Part shown: positions 28,411 to 36,916 of the stretch, one piece after another | Position numbering within the stretch: the stretch's first letter is position 1 | Layout of the letters: each line of letters begins with the position of its first letter | From: Terriglobia bacterium | Lineage (GTDB): Bacteria; Acidobacteriota; Terriglobia; Bryobacterales; UBA6623 | NCBI GenBank assembly: GCA_009841225.1 | Contig: VXMF01000058.1 | Location: forward strand, 119,657 to 183,656 | Direction of reading: 5' to 3' | Length of the DNA: 64,000 nucleotides | Notes under the pieces: generated by a model | Told to the model about the DNA's origin: nothing | What the model saw: only the letters and a program-made list of their open reading frames with translations | The model's database searches: none | Program-made: the position numbers and the translations under genes

Positions 28411-28560
28411 CTACTGATCAGACAGGCCCGACACAGGGTCGAGGTGGCGGGTGCGCATGGAGGGGCCTTCGAGCGTGACGAAGCGACCGCATCCGAGGAA
28501 GCGGCCGAGAATGGCTTCGCTCGCGGCCCCTTCGAAGAGCTGGTCCAGCTCAATCCAAGG
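28411..28560 (-). pseudogene. Second IstB-like C-terminal remnant
   Basis: The minus strand carries ASEAILGRFLGCGRFVTLEG and PSMRTRHLDPVSGLSDQ before a stop at 28411-28413. It resembles the end of the IstB-like remnant at 27370-27639 (AIIDRVLERG ... EGPSMRTRHV) in the opposite orientation. Only the C-terminal 40-50 residues survive, and they abut the 3' end of the Rpn nuclease gene. Confidence 0.5.
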
Positions 28561-29533
28561 CGTGACCTTCAAACACCGCAACCAAGGAAGTCGCATCCAG
28601 TGCGGCCGTGAACCAGGTGGCCAGTTCGGCCTGCGAAGCACTTGCGATTAGTCTCTGCACTGCCTCAGGCAGTTGCCCGAACCGATGCTCCAGCAGCTGC
28701 GTCAATGAGTCGGCCCGTCCCGTGGTCAGCCCCTCGGTCAGTCCCGCAGTCTTGCCCTCGTCGAGCAGTTCCTGTACAACGTGTCCTACCATCGCCTCTC
28801 CTCGGCCCGGCTTCGCCGCTTCCGCCGCCGCGCTCAATGTAAGCCGACGCACATTCCAGACACTCATAAGATACACCACCACTTGCCTCTCGAAGTCCGA
28901 TTCGTCCGGTAGGGCCGCTAGGATCTCCGGCAGCGCGGCCAGCTTCTCGTCACCGGCTTCTTCGCCTCGATGGGAGTAGCGCAGCACAAGCAAGCCGGCC
29001 CTCGCCGCCGGGTCGGCCGCGAGCCGCTCGACCGGAATGTGCCCCAAGTCTCGTAGGAAATACCCGAAGGTCGGCTCGAGCGCCTGCAGGCGCTCGTCCT
29101 GCCCTGACACCATCGCGGCGATCGAGCGCGGCGCCGTCCAAGGCTGGCGGCCGTGATAGAACACCAGCGGCACGATCGCCGGCAGGGCCCGCAGCCTGTC
29201 CGCTTCGCCTCGGGCGTAGGCCTCCCAGATGCGGGCCTTGTATTTCCACAGCTGCAGGGCCGTGCCAGGGTCGGAATACGACTTGTGCTCCAGAAGCGCG
29301 TACACGAAAGCCGGCTGCCCGCCGCGCAGGGTTACTTGCAGGAGCTTGTCACTCTGGCTGGCGCGCAGTTCCTCGTCCACGAATGTGCCGTCGAGCGGCA
29401 CCGGTAGTTCGTCGGCGAGCAAGGCCCCAAGCCACGGCTCGAGGTGGGCTCGCAGAATGGCGTCCGCCCTGTGCTGGTCCGACAGGGTCGCCCGAAAGAT
29501 CAGGTCGTGCGGTTGGTTGAGGTTGAACTCCAT
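28550..29533 (-). CDS. Rpn/YhgA-like PD-(D/E)XK nuclease family protein
   Basis: Protein of about 327 aa of the Rpn (recombination-promoting nuclease, transposase_31) family. From the ATG at 29531-29533 it starts MEFNLNQPHDLIFRATLSD, the typical opening, and the PD-(D/E)XK core can be followed through LDGTFVDEELRASQSD, LQVTLRGGQPAFVYALLEHKS (read as two parts) with the Glu and Lys of the catalytic EHK, and the conserved IVPLVFYHGRQPW. A helical C-terminal tail has the TEGLTTGRADSL pattern common near the end of these proteins. Such proteins nick DNA and raise recombination. It appears intact amid IS remnants. The frame extends upstream to TTG 29605. Confidence 0.8.
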   Translation of the reverse strand: MEFNLNQPHDLIFRATLSDQHRADAILRAHLEPWLGALLADELPVPLDGTFVDEELRASQSDKLLQVTLRGGQPAFVYALLEHKSYSDPGTALQLWKYKARIWEAYARGEADRLRALPAIVPLVFYHGRQPWTAPRSIAAMVSGQDERLQALEPTFGYFLRDLGHIPVERLAADPAARAGLLVLRYSHRGEEAGDEKLAALPEILAALPDESDFERQVVVYLMSVWNVRRLTLSAAAEAAKPGRGEAMVGHVVQELLDEGKTAGLTEGLTTGRADSLTQLLEHRFGQLPEAVQRLIASASQAELATWFTAALDATSLVAVFEGHALD

Positions 29534-29742
29534 GAGGTCTAGCGGATCAGGCCGCGGCTGGGGCCTTAACCAAGCCGGGGGCGCGCTGGCAAGAGAGAAT
29601 AGCAAGCATGACGGCCACAGGAATCGGCATGGGCGGGCAAGGCTGGAACGCCCGCTGTGCGATAGGCCATATCCCGGCGGGCGTTGGGTCGAGATCGATA
29701 CTGCAACAGAGATGTACAGGATGCGCCGCGCAGTCGCTTAGC

Positions 29743-30378
29743 TCAGTTGAACTCCTTGATTCGTAGGTTTCGGTAGAAGACAGGCCAGCCCTCCGACTGC
29801 AGGCAAATGCTGCCCTCGGCGGGCTCTATGTCGTGGCCCTCGTTCATCTTCTTCCCGTTGAGCTTCACCGTGACGATTCCGTCGAGCGACTGGACCTCGA
29901 TGCTCTCCCACTCACCAAGCGGCTTGCGATTCTCGAAGACTGGCCCGCGGTGCGCACCGCTCACGCTGCCCCCACGAACACCGAACAGACTGCCCGCTTC
30001 GCCGTAATGGCCCTGCACTTCCAGCGATTTCGGCCAGTCGTCCTCGACTGCCCCCGCATGAATGAAATAACCGGCGTTTGGATACTTCGGAGGCTTCTGG
30101 GTCCACCCTTCTTTCTGGAACCGCCACTCGGCCCGAAAGATGAAGTTGCGGTACGTCTTCTTGCTCCGCAGGAATCCGTTCGGCTTGCCAGTGCAAACGA
30201 TGACACCGTCCTTGACCGACCAAGTGTCGGGAGCGGACCCCTCCACCGTCCAGTGCTCGTTTATTTCAGCTACAGGAGACAGTGACACGAACTCGTCAGA
30301 CTGCCCCAACACCGCTACGACAGCCGTGACAAGCAGCACGGGTGCCCACGCCAACCGTATGATTCCCCTTGCGTACAT
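29743..30378 (-). CDS. DUF1080 (3-keto-disaccharide hydrolase-like) secreted protein
   Basis: Exported protein of 211 aa with an N-terminal signal peptide (MYARGIIRLAWAPVLLVTAV ... GQ) and one DUF1080 domain, a concanavalin-like beta sandwich found in enzymes acting on 3-keto-glycosides. Family landmarks: NEHWTVEGSAPDTWSVKDGV, GFLRSKKTYRNFIFRAEWRF, GYFIHAG, and the ending ICLQSEGWPVFYRNLRIKEF. It is divergent from a Gfo/Idh oxidoreductase gene 150 bp away. Gfo/Idh enzymes and DUF1080 proteins often act together in 3-keto-sugar metabolism, so a shared pathway is a fair inference. A partial copy of its 3' end lies 2.4 kb downstream. Confidence 0.9.
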   Translation of the reverse strand: MYARGIIRLAWAPVLLVTAVVAVLGQSDEFVSLSPVAEINEHWTVEGSAPDTWSVKDGVIVCTGKPNGFLRSKKTYRNFIFRAEWRFQKEGWTQKPPKYPNAGYFIHAGAVEDDWPKSLEVQGHYGEAGSLFGVRGGSVSGAHRGPVFENRKPLGEWESIEVQSLDGIVTVKLNGKKMNEGHDIEPAEGSICLQSEGWPVFYRNLRIKEFN

Positions 30379-30526
30379 GAACCGCCTTCGACCTTGGAAT
30401 CATACAGCCACACAGCGCCCTCGGGCATCTAGGCGGGAGCACTATAAGCGATTGGCTGATCCCAGCGAGATGATACGCTGAGCACCGCCGAATACAAGAC
30501 GTTACGTCGATGTGAGGAAGTCCTGC

Positions 30527-31690
30527 ATGAGTAACCACAGACTCGTCCGCCGCCGTTTCCTGCAGGGAGCAGCCGTCGCAGCGGCCGCAACCGCAGTGCC
30601 CGCCCAAGAAAAGCCGTTGCGCTTCGGAACGATCGGCGTCGGCAAGCGGGGCAGCGCCCACTTGACACGCTTGGTGGCACGCTCGGACGTCACAGTCGGA
30701 GCCGTCTGCGACATCGATCCCTCCGCCCGTGACGCCGCACAGAGCGCCGCCCGCACCGATAATCCTCGTTCCTACGCCGACTACCGGGAGTTGCTCCGCC
30801 TAGAGGATATCGACGCGGTCCTCATTGCGACGCCTTGCTACCTGCACGCGGAGATGTCCGCGGCCGCACTCGAGGCTGGCAAGCACGTCTTCTGCGAGAA
30901 GCCGCTAGCGATCTCGGCGGATCAGGTCAAGCTGGTGCTGGACGCCGCCCGCGAGTCCAAGGCCGTGTTTCAGATCGGACAGCAGTTGCGCAGTTCCCAG
31001 CACATACAGGGAGTGGTGCGCGGGATTCACGAGACAGGACTCATCGGCACTCCGCTCGTCATCAAAGCTCAACGCCACAGCACCCCCACGCCACCGGGCA
31101 CACGGCGCGAGGACGGCAGCGGCCAGCAACGGCGCTTCCCCGGCTGGTACAACGACGTGAAGCTATCGGGAGACCTCATAGTCGAGAACGCCATCCACAA
31201 CCTCGACGTGTGCAACTGGCTGGCTGGCAGCCGTCCCGTCAGCGCCTTCGGGCACGGCAAGCGATACCTTCCTGAACCGATGCCTGCGGGCACGGTCATG
31301 ATGGACGGCTTCAGCGTCGAGTACATCTACAACAACGACATGCACCTCGACTACAGCCAACTCTACTTGCATCCGCGTGCGCTCAAGAAGCTCCCAAACG
31401 GCCAGTGGTACGTCATCTACGGAGAGAAGGGCACGATCGAACTGGACAACAGCTCGTGGACCTTCTACGACATCTACGGGAACTCCGAGCCCGTCGAGCA
31501 CAACGCCGTCGAGGGCCTTGACCTCACTGAAGAAGCCCACAACGACTTCGTTCGCGCGATCCGCGAGAACCGCAGGCCGATTGCCGACGTTGAAGTCGCC
31601 GCCACCGCAGCCCTCACCGGCATCATGGGCAGGGAAGCGATCTACCAGCGCCGGATGATCACTTGGGACGAAATGGGCGTCACGGTCTGA
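30527..31690 (+). CDS. Tat-exported Gfo/Idh/MocA-family oxidoreductase
   Basis: NAD(P)-dependent sugar-type oxidoreductase of about 387 aa. I chose ATG 30527 because GAGGAAG lies six bases before it; a GTG five codons upstream is in frame. The N terminus holds a Tat signal (RRRFLQGAAVAAAATAVPAQ). The Rossmann domain starts LRFGTIGVGKRGSAHL, and FCEKPLA is the conserved EKP motif. The C-terminal alpha/beta domain contains IVENAIHNLDVCNWL with the family's histidine. Exported members are common in Acidobacteriota and Planctomycetota. The substrate is unknown; the divergent DUF1080 neighbour suggests 3-keto-sugar chemistry. Confidence 0.9.
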   Translation: MSNHRLVRRRFLQGAAVAAAATAVPAQEKPLRFGTIGVGKRGSAHLTRLVARSDVTVGAVCDIDPSARDAAQSAARTDNPRSYADYRELLRLEDIDAVLIATPCYLHAEMSAAALEAGKHVFCEKPLAISADQVKLVLDAARESKAVFQIGQQLRSSQHIQGVVRGIHETGLIGTPLVIKAQRHSTPTPPGTRREDGSGQQRRFPGWYNDVKLSGDLIVENAIHNLDVCNWLAGSRPVSAFGHGKRYLPEPMPAGTVMMDGFSVEYIYNNDMHLDYSQLYLHPRALKKLPNGQWYVIYGEKGTIELDNSSWTFYDIYGNSEPVEHNAVEGLDLTEEAHNDFVRAIRENRRPIADVEVAATAALTGIMGREAIYQRRMITWDEMGVTV

Positions 31691-31741
31691 TCGCGGCCTA
31701 GACCGACCCACGCACCGCTCTATGGCCGTTCCCCAATTGCT

Positions 31742-32863
31742 TCAGCGAGAGACAACGTGCAAGTCCCGATCGAGTTCGACGACCGCGGCTCCCAGTCCAC
31801 TACCGACTCGTCTCGCGAAGCGGACGTCGGAGATCGACACCCGATAGCCATCTGCCGTTGGCTGAACTCGATAGGCCGGTAGCCGCTTCCAGCTGTTCAG
31901 CCCCCTGACCTGAGGCGCGGCAAGCGCAGCCTGGGTGACTGGCCCTTCGGGACCGCGGTCGATGGACGGGTGGGCAAATCGGATCGATTCAGCCGCTAAC
32001 CAATTGACTTCCACGAAGTGATAGTGCTCCGCGTCAGCGACGACAATATCTCGGCGAAAAGGATTGCCGGGTGCGGGCCCCGCCATGATTTGCATCGGGA
32101 CGCTATCGCGCTCTGCTAGCCACGCAGCAACCTGCCGTGCGGCGAGCCGTGACGTGGCCACCATCGTCACGATGTACACCGCGGTGGCGATCAAGGCAAT
32201 ATTTGCAAGTCGTGGAATGCGCCCCTGCAATCGCCCGCCCAGCCGCAGCCAGATGATCGCAACCAAACCGACACACCACAACAGTCGGACGAACAGCGCC
32301 GCGCCATCAAAGCTGGTAATGAGCAACGTGGTCACGGCACCGAGTGCCACCCACGCCGATGCACCGACTCTCGAAGCGCTATGCGCAACCACTACGGAAG
32401 TGCCGAGTAGCAGCCAAAGCCACGGATCGACGATGAACAGGGCATCCCCGTAGAACCACCTTCCGTCGAAAGGCATCAAGAGGCGGACACCATAGATGTT
32501 CAGCCAGTCAAGCAAAGGGTGCAAGACCACCGCCAAGGTGCTAAGTCCAAGCAGCGGACCTGCCCGCGCCACTGGCTCGCGCCCTCGCAAGCGCGCGATC
32601 ACTCGATCGACAAGCAACAGCAGCAAGGTCAGAGCGATGGGCAGGACGACCATCGCAAGCAGTCCGTGCGTCCACCCGCGCCGAAACCAGAGGGACAGGT
32701 CGCGATCCATGAACATGGTGATCGCGTCAATGTCAGGAGCGTTGGAGCCCAGAATCAGGGCCGGAGCTGAGAACGGGGTCAAGTCCTTGAGGCGCGTCTC
32801 CGCCAGCGTGGCACCGGCAAGTGTGTGGGCTAGGGGGTCCAAGGGACAGCGGAATGCCGGCAC
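31742..32863 (-). CDS. YdjM-type membrane-bound metal-dependent hydrolase
   Basis: Polytopic membrane protein of 366-373 aa of the YdjM/metal-dependent hydrolase family. The start is GTG 32863 or, more in line with relatives, TTG 32842, giving LDPLAHTLAGATLAETRLKD. Conserved polar motifs lie between helices: DPLAHTLAG, GSNAPDIDAI, RGWTHGLLA and LHPLLDWLNIYG, whose histidines and aspartates form the presumed metal site. Five or more transmembrane helices fill residues 70-215. The C-terminal 130 residues form a soluble domain. The gene is divergent from the aminotransferase. Substrate unknown. Confidence 0.85.
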   Translation of the reverse strand: MPAFRCPLDPLAHTLAGATLAETRLKDLTPFSAPALILGSNAPDIDAITMFMDRDLSLWFRRGWTHGLLAMVVLPIALTLLLLLVDRVIARLRGREPVARAGPLLGLSTLAVVLHPLLDWLNIYGVRLLMPFDGRWFYGDALFIVDPWLWLLLGTSVVVAHSASRVGASAWVALGAVTTLLITSFDGAALFVRLLWCVGLVAIIWLRLGGRLQGRIPRLANIALIATAVYIVTMVATSRLAARQVAAWLAERDSVPMQIMAGPAPGNPFRRDIVVADAEHYHFVEVNWLAAESIRFAHPSIDRGPEGPVTQAALAAPQVRGLNSWKRLPAYRVQPTADGYRVSISDVRFARRVGSGLGAAVVELDRDLHVVSR

Positions 32864-32980
32864 TCGCGGGGCTTGAGAGCCAAGGCCGACTAGGACCTCC
32901 CAGAATACTTGAGACCCACCGCGTCTCCGTCACTCTGTTCACAGGCGACAAGTCTGTCCCTCTGCTAGGCTCTTCACAGC

Positions 32981-34225
32981 ATGACTACAGAGGGAACGAG
33001 ACGGCGGTTTCTAACTGGCATCGCAGCAGCCTCGGCCTTGGCCGCCCGCCCAAGCGGCGTAGCAACAGCCGAAGAAGGCGAGGCGTATTGGGAAGAGGTC
33101 CGAAAGAAGTTTCCGTTTCGGGAAGACCGCGTGCCTATGAACGCCGCGAACCTGTGCCCGTCTCCGACAAGCGTCGCCGCGACCGTAACCGAACTGACGA
33201 GATCAATCGATGAGGACTGCTCCTTCCAAAACCGGGAGCGCTACGCTTCGGACAGGGAGACAGCGCGGTCTCGCGTTGCAGACCAGATCGGAGCGGAAGC
33301 GGACGAAGTGGCTCTAGTTCGCAACACCAGCGAGGCCAACAACATCATCAACAACGGGCTCGACCTCAAGGCCGGAGACGAGGTTGTGATCTGGCGCCAG
33401 AACCATCCGACCAACAACGTCGCTTGGAAGGTACGCGCGCAACGGAGAGGATTTTCGCTGCGCGAGGTTGAGGTTCCGTCGAACCCTGCCAACCCGGAAG
33501 AGTTAATGCGTCCGTTTAGGGAGGCGCTGACGCCGAGGACGCGCGTGCTGGCCCTCACCCATGCGTCTAATGTAAGCGGACTCTTGCTGCCGGTGCGGGA
33601 GCTCTGCAAACTCGCCCGACGCTCTGGAGTCTATGTCCATGTGGATGGAGCCCAGACTTGGGGCGCGCTTGAATTGGATCTCCATGAGCTTGGCTGCGAC
33701 TCATTCGCAGCCAGCGCGCACAAGTGGTACTGCGGCCCGAAAGAAGTCGGGCTCCTGTATGTCCGCCGTGAAAGGATCCCAGAGATCTGGCCCAGCACCG
33801 TGGCTCCCGGATGGGGTAACGAGGCGGAGACCGAACTCGAGGGAGCCCGGAAGTTCGAGTCGATGGGACAGCGCGACGACGCTGCCATCAGCGCGATGAG
33901 CGAGGCTGCTAAATTCCACTCCGCCATCGGCACAGATCGTGTGGAACAGCGAGTCCGTGAACTCTCCTCTCTGCTAAAGCAGTCCTTAGCTGAGGCGGGA
34001 GCCACGCTCGTTACACCGCTCGACAACAAGCTCAGCGCAGGGGTATGCATCGTGCAGGTGGTACCGGAAAAGCGACAAGCAGTCTTCGATGCCATGTACG
34101 ACAAGTTCGGTATCGCCGGATCGACATCCGGCGGCTTTCGCCTCTGTCCGCACGTATATAACACTCGTGAGCATATCCAGAGGGCCGCGCGGGGCGTCGC
34201 GTCGCTTCGACCGCTTTGGGCATGA
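32981..34225 (+). CDS. Tat-exported class V aminotransferase
   Basis: PLP enzyme of 414 aa in the class V (cysteine-desulfurase/isopenicillin-N-epimerase-like) group. It starts with a Tat signal, TRRRFLTGIAAASALAARPS. Landmarks are LVRNTSEANNIINNGLDL (cofactor-phosphate segment), VHVDGAQTWGALELDLHELG with the Asp that holds the PLP ring nitrogen, and SFAASAHKWYCGPKEVG, whose Lys should form the Schiff base. A loop Cys matching the catalytic cysteine of desulfurases is not evident, so epimerase or lyase activity is more likely. It is divergent from the YdjM gene. The substrate is unknown. Confidence 0.88.
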   Translation: MTTEGTRRRFLTGIAAASALAARPSGVATAEEGEAYWEEVRKKFPFREDRVPMNAANLCPSPTSVAATVTELTRSIDEDCSFQNRERYASDRETARSRVADQIGAEADEVALVRNTSEANNIINNGLDLKAGDEVVIWRQNHPTNNVAWKVRAQRRGFSLREVEVPSNPANPEELMRPFREALTPRTRVLALTHASNVSGLLLPVRELCKLARRSGVYVHVDGAQTWGALELDLHELGCDSFAASAHKWYCGPKEVGLLYVRRERIPEIWPSTVAPGWGNEAETELEGARKFESMGQRDDAAISAMSEAAKFHSAIGTDRVEQRVRELSSLLKQSLAEAGATLVTPLDNKLSAGVCIVQVVPEKRQAVFDAMYDKFGIAGSTSGGFRLCPHVYNTREHIQRAARGVASLRPLWA

Positions 34226-34345
34226 GCTCAGGTTCCCGGGAGTTCGTCAAGAGTTCCAGATGCAGGAGATTCACCTCGGGCATCTCCTAGCCTCCGGGCA
34301 ACCGCTGTAGCCTGACTCGCCAAGGCACGTTCCAAGAGATAACGG

Positions 34346-34987
34346 TCACTTGGGCGGCCTGCGGTAATCTCGCGTGTCAAGGCACTGGTCGTAGAGTTCC
34401 CGGTCGATCCCGATCCAATCGGTCTTATTGATCCCTCTGCGATTCCGACTAGCAGGGCCGCAGGGAAATGCGCTAGCAATCTTGATCCACCGTCGTCGCT
34501 CCTGTGCTATCACTCGGATCTCCTCGGCTACCTCCGAGAGATCCTGATCCTGGCTCATGACGAGGGCCACATCGTATTCGCGACCGTGAGCGAGTGTAAT
34601 CACGTCGAGCGCGATCCGTACATCGATACCCTTCTCCTCACCAGCACGAAAAGAGTGCTGTGTGCCGTCCGGTAGAGTCACCGTGCGATTCCTGTATCGG
34701 AGTGGCCTGCTATATACGACGACATCCTGTCGACCCATCGTGGCGAGCTTTCGAGTCCAGAAGGAGTGCCATTGGGAGTTGTCGCCGGCATCGGGAATCC
34801 CGGTGTAGAAGCGTACCTGTGTCAACTCCCATCCCTGCTTGGAGCAAACTCTCCGGGCGAGAGCCGAAGCGTCGTAGTTGGGATAGCTGTAGCCGAAGGC
34901 TTCGCGAGCAGCGTGGAATAGGTTCTGGCCATCCACAAAGGCGACGGCACGATTCGCTCGGGCTCGCCGCTCAGTGGCACTCGGCAC
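34346..34987 (-). CDS. NYN-domain (PIN-like) ribonuclease-type protein
   Basis: NYN-family protein of about 213 aa from GTG 34985-34987; the frame is open further to 35074. The PIN-like active site is visible: AVAFVDGQNLFHAA (first Asp), KGIDVRIALDVITLAHG, and VALVMSQDQDLSEVAEEIR (later Asp pair). NYN proteins are metal-dependent RNases or RNA-binding proteins. The upstream extension encodes an obvious intrinsic-terminator hairpin, so I prefer the short form. Directly upstream on the same strand is an IS256-type remnant. No partner antitoxin is seen. Cellular role unknown. Confidence 0.85.
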   Translation of the reverse strand: MPSATERRARANRAVAFVDGQNLFHAAREAFGYSYPNYDASALARRVCSKQGWELTQVRFYTGIPDAGDNSQWHSFWTRKLATMGRQDVVVYSRPLRYRNRTVTLPDGTQHSFRAGEEKGIDVRIALDVITLAHGREYDVALVMSQDQDLSEVAEEIRVIAQERRRWIKIASAFPCGPASRNRRGINKTDWIGIDRELYDQCLDTRDYRRPPK

Positions 34988-35031
34988 AAAAAAATAACCC
35001 CGCCCGAGGCCTCTCGGCGTGTCGGACGGGG
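34988..35031 (-). terminator. Intrinsic terminator or attenuator abutting the NYN start
   Basis: On the minus strand CCCCGTCCGA pairs with TCGGGCGGGG (ten pairs, one G-U), and the loop contains GCC-GAGA-GGC, a GNRA-capped stem. It is followed at once by TTATTTTTTT, and the T run touches the GTG taken as the NYN start. This is a textbook intrinsic terminator by sequence. Confidence 0.75.
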
Positions 35032-35070
35032 AGCAACTATGCGTTAGCATACCGAAACACGAAGCGAACG

Positions 35071-35260
35071 TCAAGCTGCAAGAGCTAGCGCCAGCGTCAT
35101 CGTGAATCCCGTCTTCGGGCTCAGGTAGTCCCGCATGGCCACCGTGTGCAAGCGCACGGTCGTACTCAAGCTCTCGATCGGGTTCGTCGTGTGCAGACGC
35201 CGTTAGTCCTCAGCCGGATGGTCGTATAACGCTTGCAGGTTCTCCCGTAGCCCAGATCGG
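35071..35260 (-). pseudogene. IS256-family (mutator) transposase C-terminal remnant
   Basis: The minus strand reads LRENLQALYDHPAED, a stop codon, then in the same frame RRLHTTNPIESLSTTVRLHT and YLSPKTGFTMTLALALAA before a second stop at 35071-35073. TTNPIES--ATVR is the signature near the end of IS256-like transposases. The DDE core is missing and an in-frame stop replaces a tryptophan-type position, so this is a dead remnant. It lies between the divergent NYN and XRE-ImmA genes. Confidence 0.8.
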
Positions 35261-35364
35261 CTGGCCGCTGTCATCGGTGCGCTGCGCGGATTCAAACACA
35301 CACCAGCCTTGTCCGACGTTGCGGCCAAGAGACAAGCACGGCGATTTTCCGCAAATAGCTGTTC

Positions 35365-35402
35365 GCAAGAAATTCTTGCAAATCGAATTATGCAATGATA
35401 AT
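35365..35402 (+). promoter_or_regulatory. Promoter with overlapping palindrome upstream of XRE-ImmA gene
   Basis: A perfect inverted repeat GCAAGAA-A-TTCTTGC occupies 35365-35379 in an AT-rich patch. It overlaps a possible -35 (TTCTTG 35373 or TTGCAA 35376), with GATAAT at 35397-35402 as -10, 14 bp before the GTG start. Placement suggests autoregulation by the HTH protein encoded downstream. Confidence 0.5.
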
Positions 35403-35415
35403 TGCGCTAGTCTAG

Positions 35416-36528
35416 GTGTTGGTGGCTAAGGACCTCATAGGAGTGCGCCTCAAGGCGGTGCGCGCAGGGCGCGGGCTTTCCCAGGATGATCTTGCTCAGC
35501 TATTCGGATTCAAGGACCGCCAAACCGTTTCGGCGATCGAGACCGGCACACGCCGCATGACAGCGACGGAATTGATGCTAGCAGTCGAGAAGCTGGGCGC
35601 TCCGCTTGAACACTTCATCGATCCGTTTCAGCTCGTCGGCGAAGGCCGCTTCTCATGGCGGCAGACAGGTGTCCGAGTGGACGAACTCGAAGAGTACGAA
35701 CGCGACGCCGGTCGGTGGATCGCGGCGTACCGTGCACTGGCGCCCCAAGTCGGGCGCGACTTGCCACTCATGCGCCGGGCGCTAGGGCTTACCCGCAACT
35801 CGCGTTTCGAGGACGCCATGGTGGCTGGGGAGCGATTCGTTACGGAATTCAACCTTGGAGAGGTGCCTGCAACGGCCTTGATCGAAGTCATGGAGCGCGA
35901 ACTGGGCATCTTAGTTCTGATGGTTGATGCCCAGCAAGGTATCTCTGGCGCGGCTTGCCGGTTGCCGGAGTTGGATACGGTCATAATCCAACGGCGAGAG
36001 GTCGAGGGCCGGCGCAATTTCGGTGTTGCGCACGAGCTATTCCACATCCTGACGTGGGACGCCATGCCGCCGGAACGTTCCGAGGAGATCCGGGAAACCG
36101 GCGGCAACCGAGCTGAGCAACTCGCCAACCATTTTGCAGCGGCGGTCCTAATGCCGGCCTCGTCGCTCGAACAAACGGGCGGTTGGGCTAGCTTGACCGG
36201 CGAGGATCTGATAGCACAGCTGAATGCGGTGGCAGACAAGCTTCGAGTGACCTCTTCCGCCCTACGCTGGCGGCTCGCCTCGCTCGGGGAACTGAAGCCT
36301 GCCGTGGCGAGCTCGCTGCCCGAAGATGCGCTGTTAAACAACGGGCACAAGGTGGTCAACGGCACAACACCTGCGTTGTTCTCGAGACGATTCGTCGAGG
36401 TCCTCGCTTTGGCCATCGAAGCCGGCTATGTCTCCGTCCGCCAGATGGCCAGCTTGCTTGGCCTCGCTATCGATGATATGGCCGATCTTTTCGCGACGAA
36501 TGGAGTCGCGCAGCCGGTCGACCTGTGA
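35416..36528 (+). CDS. XRE-family HTH regulator fused to ImmA/IrrE metallopeptidase
   Basis: Regulator of 370 aa combining an N-terminal Cro/CI-type helix-turn-helix (about 10-65: GVRLKAVRAGRGLSQDDLAQ, then TVSAIETGTRRM) with an ImmA/IrrE zinc-peptidase domain. The HExxH motif, HELFH at residues 206-210, and the later LANHFAAAVLMP with its third ligand region are intact. Such fusions in mobile elements and toxin-antitoxin or defence loci act as repressors that are inactivated or that cleave partner repressors on a signal. GTG 35416, TTG 35419 or GTG 35422 could be the start. The MTase-HNH gene follows 388 bp downstream on the same strand. Confidence 0.92.
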   Translation: MLVAKDLIGVRLKAVRAGRGLSQDDLAQLFGFKDRQTVSAIETGTRRMTATELMLAVEKLGAPLEHFIDPFQLVGEGRFSWRQTGVRVDELEEYERDAGRWIAAYRALAPQVGRDLPLMRRALGLTRNSRFEDAMVAGERFVTEFNLGEVPATALIEVMERELGILVLMVDAQQGISGAACRLPELDTVIIQRREVEGRRNFGVAHELFHILTWDAMPPERSEEIRETGGNRAEQLANHFAAAVLMPASSLEQTGGWASLTGEDLIAQLNAVADKLRVTSSALRWRLASLGELKPAVASSLPEDALLNNGHKVVNGTTPALFSRRFVEVLALAIEAGYVSVRQMASLLGLAIDDMADLFATNGVAQPVDL

Positions 36529-36916
36529 ACCGCAACGGCACGACAGAACACTTGGACTGTTAGTTCTAGCCGAGCATAGCCAGCCATGAAGTGCCCGGCG
36601 GACTACCTGCGATAGTCCATGCGGTGCGGCAGGAAGGTGACGAGCAGGACGCATTGGCCCTAGCCATCTACCACGTGCTGCGATTCCTTCAAGGATCCCG
36701 TTCGCTGAATCGACCGGACCCGGGAACTGCGGCCGATTGGCTGTTCACAGTCCGTCCTGGTTTCCGTTGCACCCACCGTGTTTCGAGTAGTGCGATGCAG
36801 CGTGGGTTCCGTTTGCGCGAAAATCGCTTGCAAGACGGCTCGTTTCTGGAGCGACCACTAGTACGCCTCGCACGGAAGCCGTATTCAGCCAACACCGAAG
36901 CTCCGGGTGCAGCGCC
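36529..36916. other. Intergenic gap between XRE-ImmA and MTase-HNH genes
   Basis: About 390 bp on the same side of both genes. A plus-strand frame (36591-36920) and minus-strand frames overlap it but show no recognisable motif; sequence near 36600-36700 has coding-like acidic/alanine stretches that could be decayed. I call no gene. Confidence 0.35.
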
